Source of the DNA: Streptomyces clavuligerus
GTDB lineage: Bacteria > Actinomycetota > Actinomycetes > Streptomycetales > Streptomycetaceae
DNA length: 64,000 bases
Assembly (NCBI RefSeq): GCF_005519465.1
Contig: NZ_CP027858.1
Location: 6,125,001-6,189,000, forward strand
Reading direction: 5' to 3'
The notes beneath the pieces were generated by a model. That model ran no database searches and was not told the DNA's origin. It saw nothing but the letters and a program-made list of their open reading frames with translations. This document shows positions 63,715 through 64,000 of this stretch, piece by piece (positions within the stretch are counted from its first letter, which is position 1; each line of letters starts with the position of its first letter). The translations under genes and the position numbers were made by a program.

Positions 63715-64000
63715 ATGAAAGTCCGTCCAGGAGTCTCCCGGACGGTCGATGGGCCGGTATCCCGGCGCCCTGCCAAGACCTCGGCCCTGGGCCCCTTGCA
63801 CAAGGTTCTCGACCTGATCGAGTTCGATCAGCTCTCGCTGGAAGAGGCCCTGGCGAAGTGGCTGCATGGTCCCCACCGCCGACCGCCGCACCCCGGCCTG
63901 GTCCAGTGGACGGAGCACGCCGTGCGCGGTTATCTGGCGGCCGTGGCGGAGTGCGTGCCGCTGGCGCCGGTATCGCGCCGGTGGGCCAGGCAGCGTACCG
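63715..64000 (+). CDS. Partial hypothetical protein, N-terminal 95 aa, runs off the window
   Basis: Starting at ATG 63715, the frame reads MKVRPGVSRTVDG, then ALGPLHKVLDLIEFDQ, then LVQWTEHAVRGYLAAVAEC, and continues past the window end. Helical composition and clean codon bias support coding. The opening reminds me of streptomycete proteins annotated as PD-(D/E)xK-nuclease-like, but the visible part has no nuclease motif, so the function is left open. It is divergent from the caspase-helicase gene. Confidence 0.6.
   Translation, partial: MKVRPGVSRTVDGPVSRRPAKTSALGPLHKVLDLIEFDQLSLEEALAKWLHGPHRRPPHPGLVQWTEHAVRGYLAAVAECVPLAPVSRRWARQRT

Noticed and set aside
63484..63918. N-terminal extension of the caspase-helicase
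   Set aside because: It would overlap the divergent gene at 63715, and its sequence lacks domain character. The caspase fold begins exactly at ATG 63483.

Overview
The window is chromosomal DNA from a high-GC actinomycete, almost certainly Streptomyces or a close relative. The evidence is strong G/C bias at third codon positions, GTG starts, ATGA-type overlaps, a modular PKS and FAAL cluster, an NB-ARC/TPR regulator of the streptomycete type, and Streptomyces-like IS630.

Region 1 (about 1-19.6 kb) is a biosynthetic gene cluster, transcribed leftward except for the ABC exporter. A fatty acyl-AMP ligase, two acyl-CoA dehydrogenase-like proteins and a free ACP look like a lipid-starter module. 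A KS-AT-ACP protein without reductive domains would add one malonyl unit and keep the beta-keto group. An FkbH-like HAD protein, a second small ACP, a KASIII-like enzyme, an E2-type acyltransferase and an alpha/beta hydrolase match the glyceryl-ACP/tetronate toolkit known from agglomerin and RK-682 pathways. A phosphopantetheinyl transferase and an ABC exporter complete the set. I infer a 3-acyltetronate with a desaturated lipid tail, possibly with an exocyclic methylene. No cluster regulator is visible, so the cluster may extend left of the window.

Region 2 (19.6-23.4 kb) is a tight three-gene operon: an FMO-like flavoprotein, an HglS-like 2-oxoadipate dioxygenase/decarboxylase and a DAO-type oxidase. 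It suggests catabolism of lysine, pipecolate or aminoadipate.

Region 3 (23.5-44.9 kb) is the most striking part. The gene yjbQ has lost its normal C-terminus, and its apparent native tail and terminator lie about 20.9 kb downstream (44.76-44.89 kb). Between them sit three cargo modules, and each is followed by a conserved end motif plus a yjbQ-like C-terminal tail (31.04, 39.87 and 44.74 kb). Module 1 is a 1,801-aa GHKL-ATPase/DUF3883 protein with a divergent partner. Module 2 is a complete type II Wadjet operon (jetABCD). Module 3 is a three-gene operon ending in an Hsp70 fused to a NYN/PIN-like RNase. No recombinase lies inside. I read this as a stacked array of defence elements that target the 3' end of yjbQ.

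Region 4 (44.9-50.6 kb) is ordinary chromosome: an unrecognised 255-aa protein divergent from a TetR gene, and a second TetR gene divergent from three redox enzymes (MDR oxidoreductase, luciferase-like oxidoreductase, OYE reductase).

Region 5 (50.6-56.8 kb) is decaying DNA: an IPNS-like fragment, a frameshifted MFS efflux gene split by IS630, a group II intron nested inside that IS630 transposase, a TetR pseudogene damaged by a 61-bp perfect palindrome, and an unidentified fragment. The IS630 and intron boundaries can be set precisely, because removing each element restores the interrupted reading frame.

Region 6 (56.8-64 kb) has lower GC in part and looks like a second conflict island: an XRE/NB-ARC/TPR regulator, an unrecognised 321-aa protein, a convergent caspase-Ski2-like-helicase fusion, and the start of a further gene running off the window.
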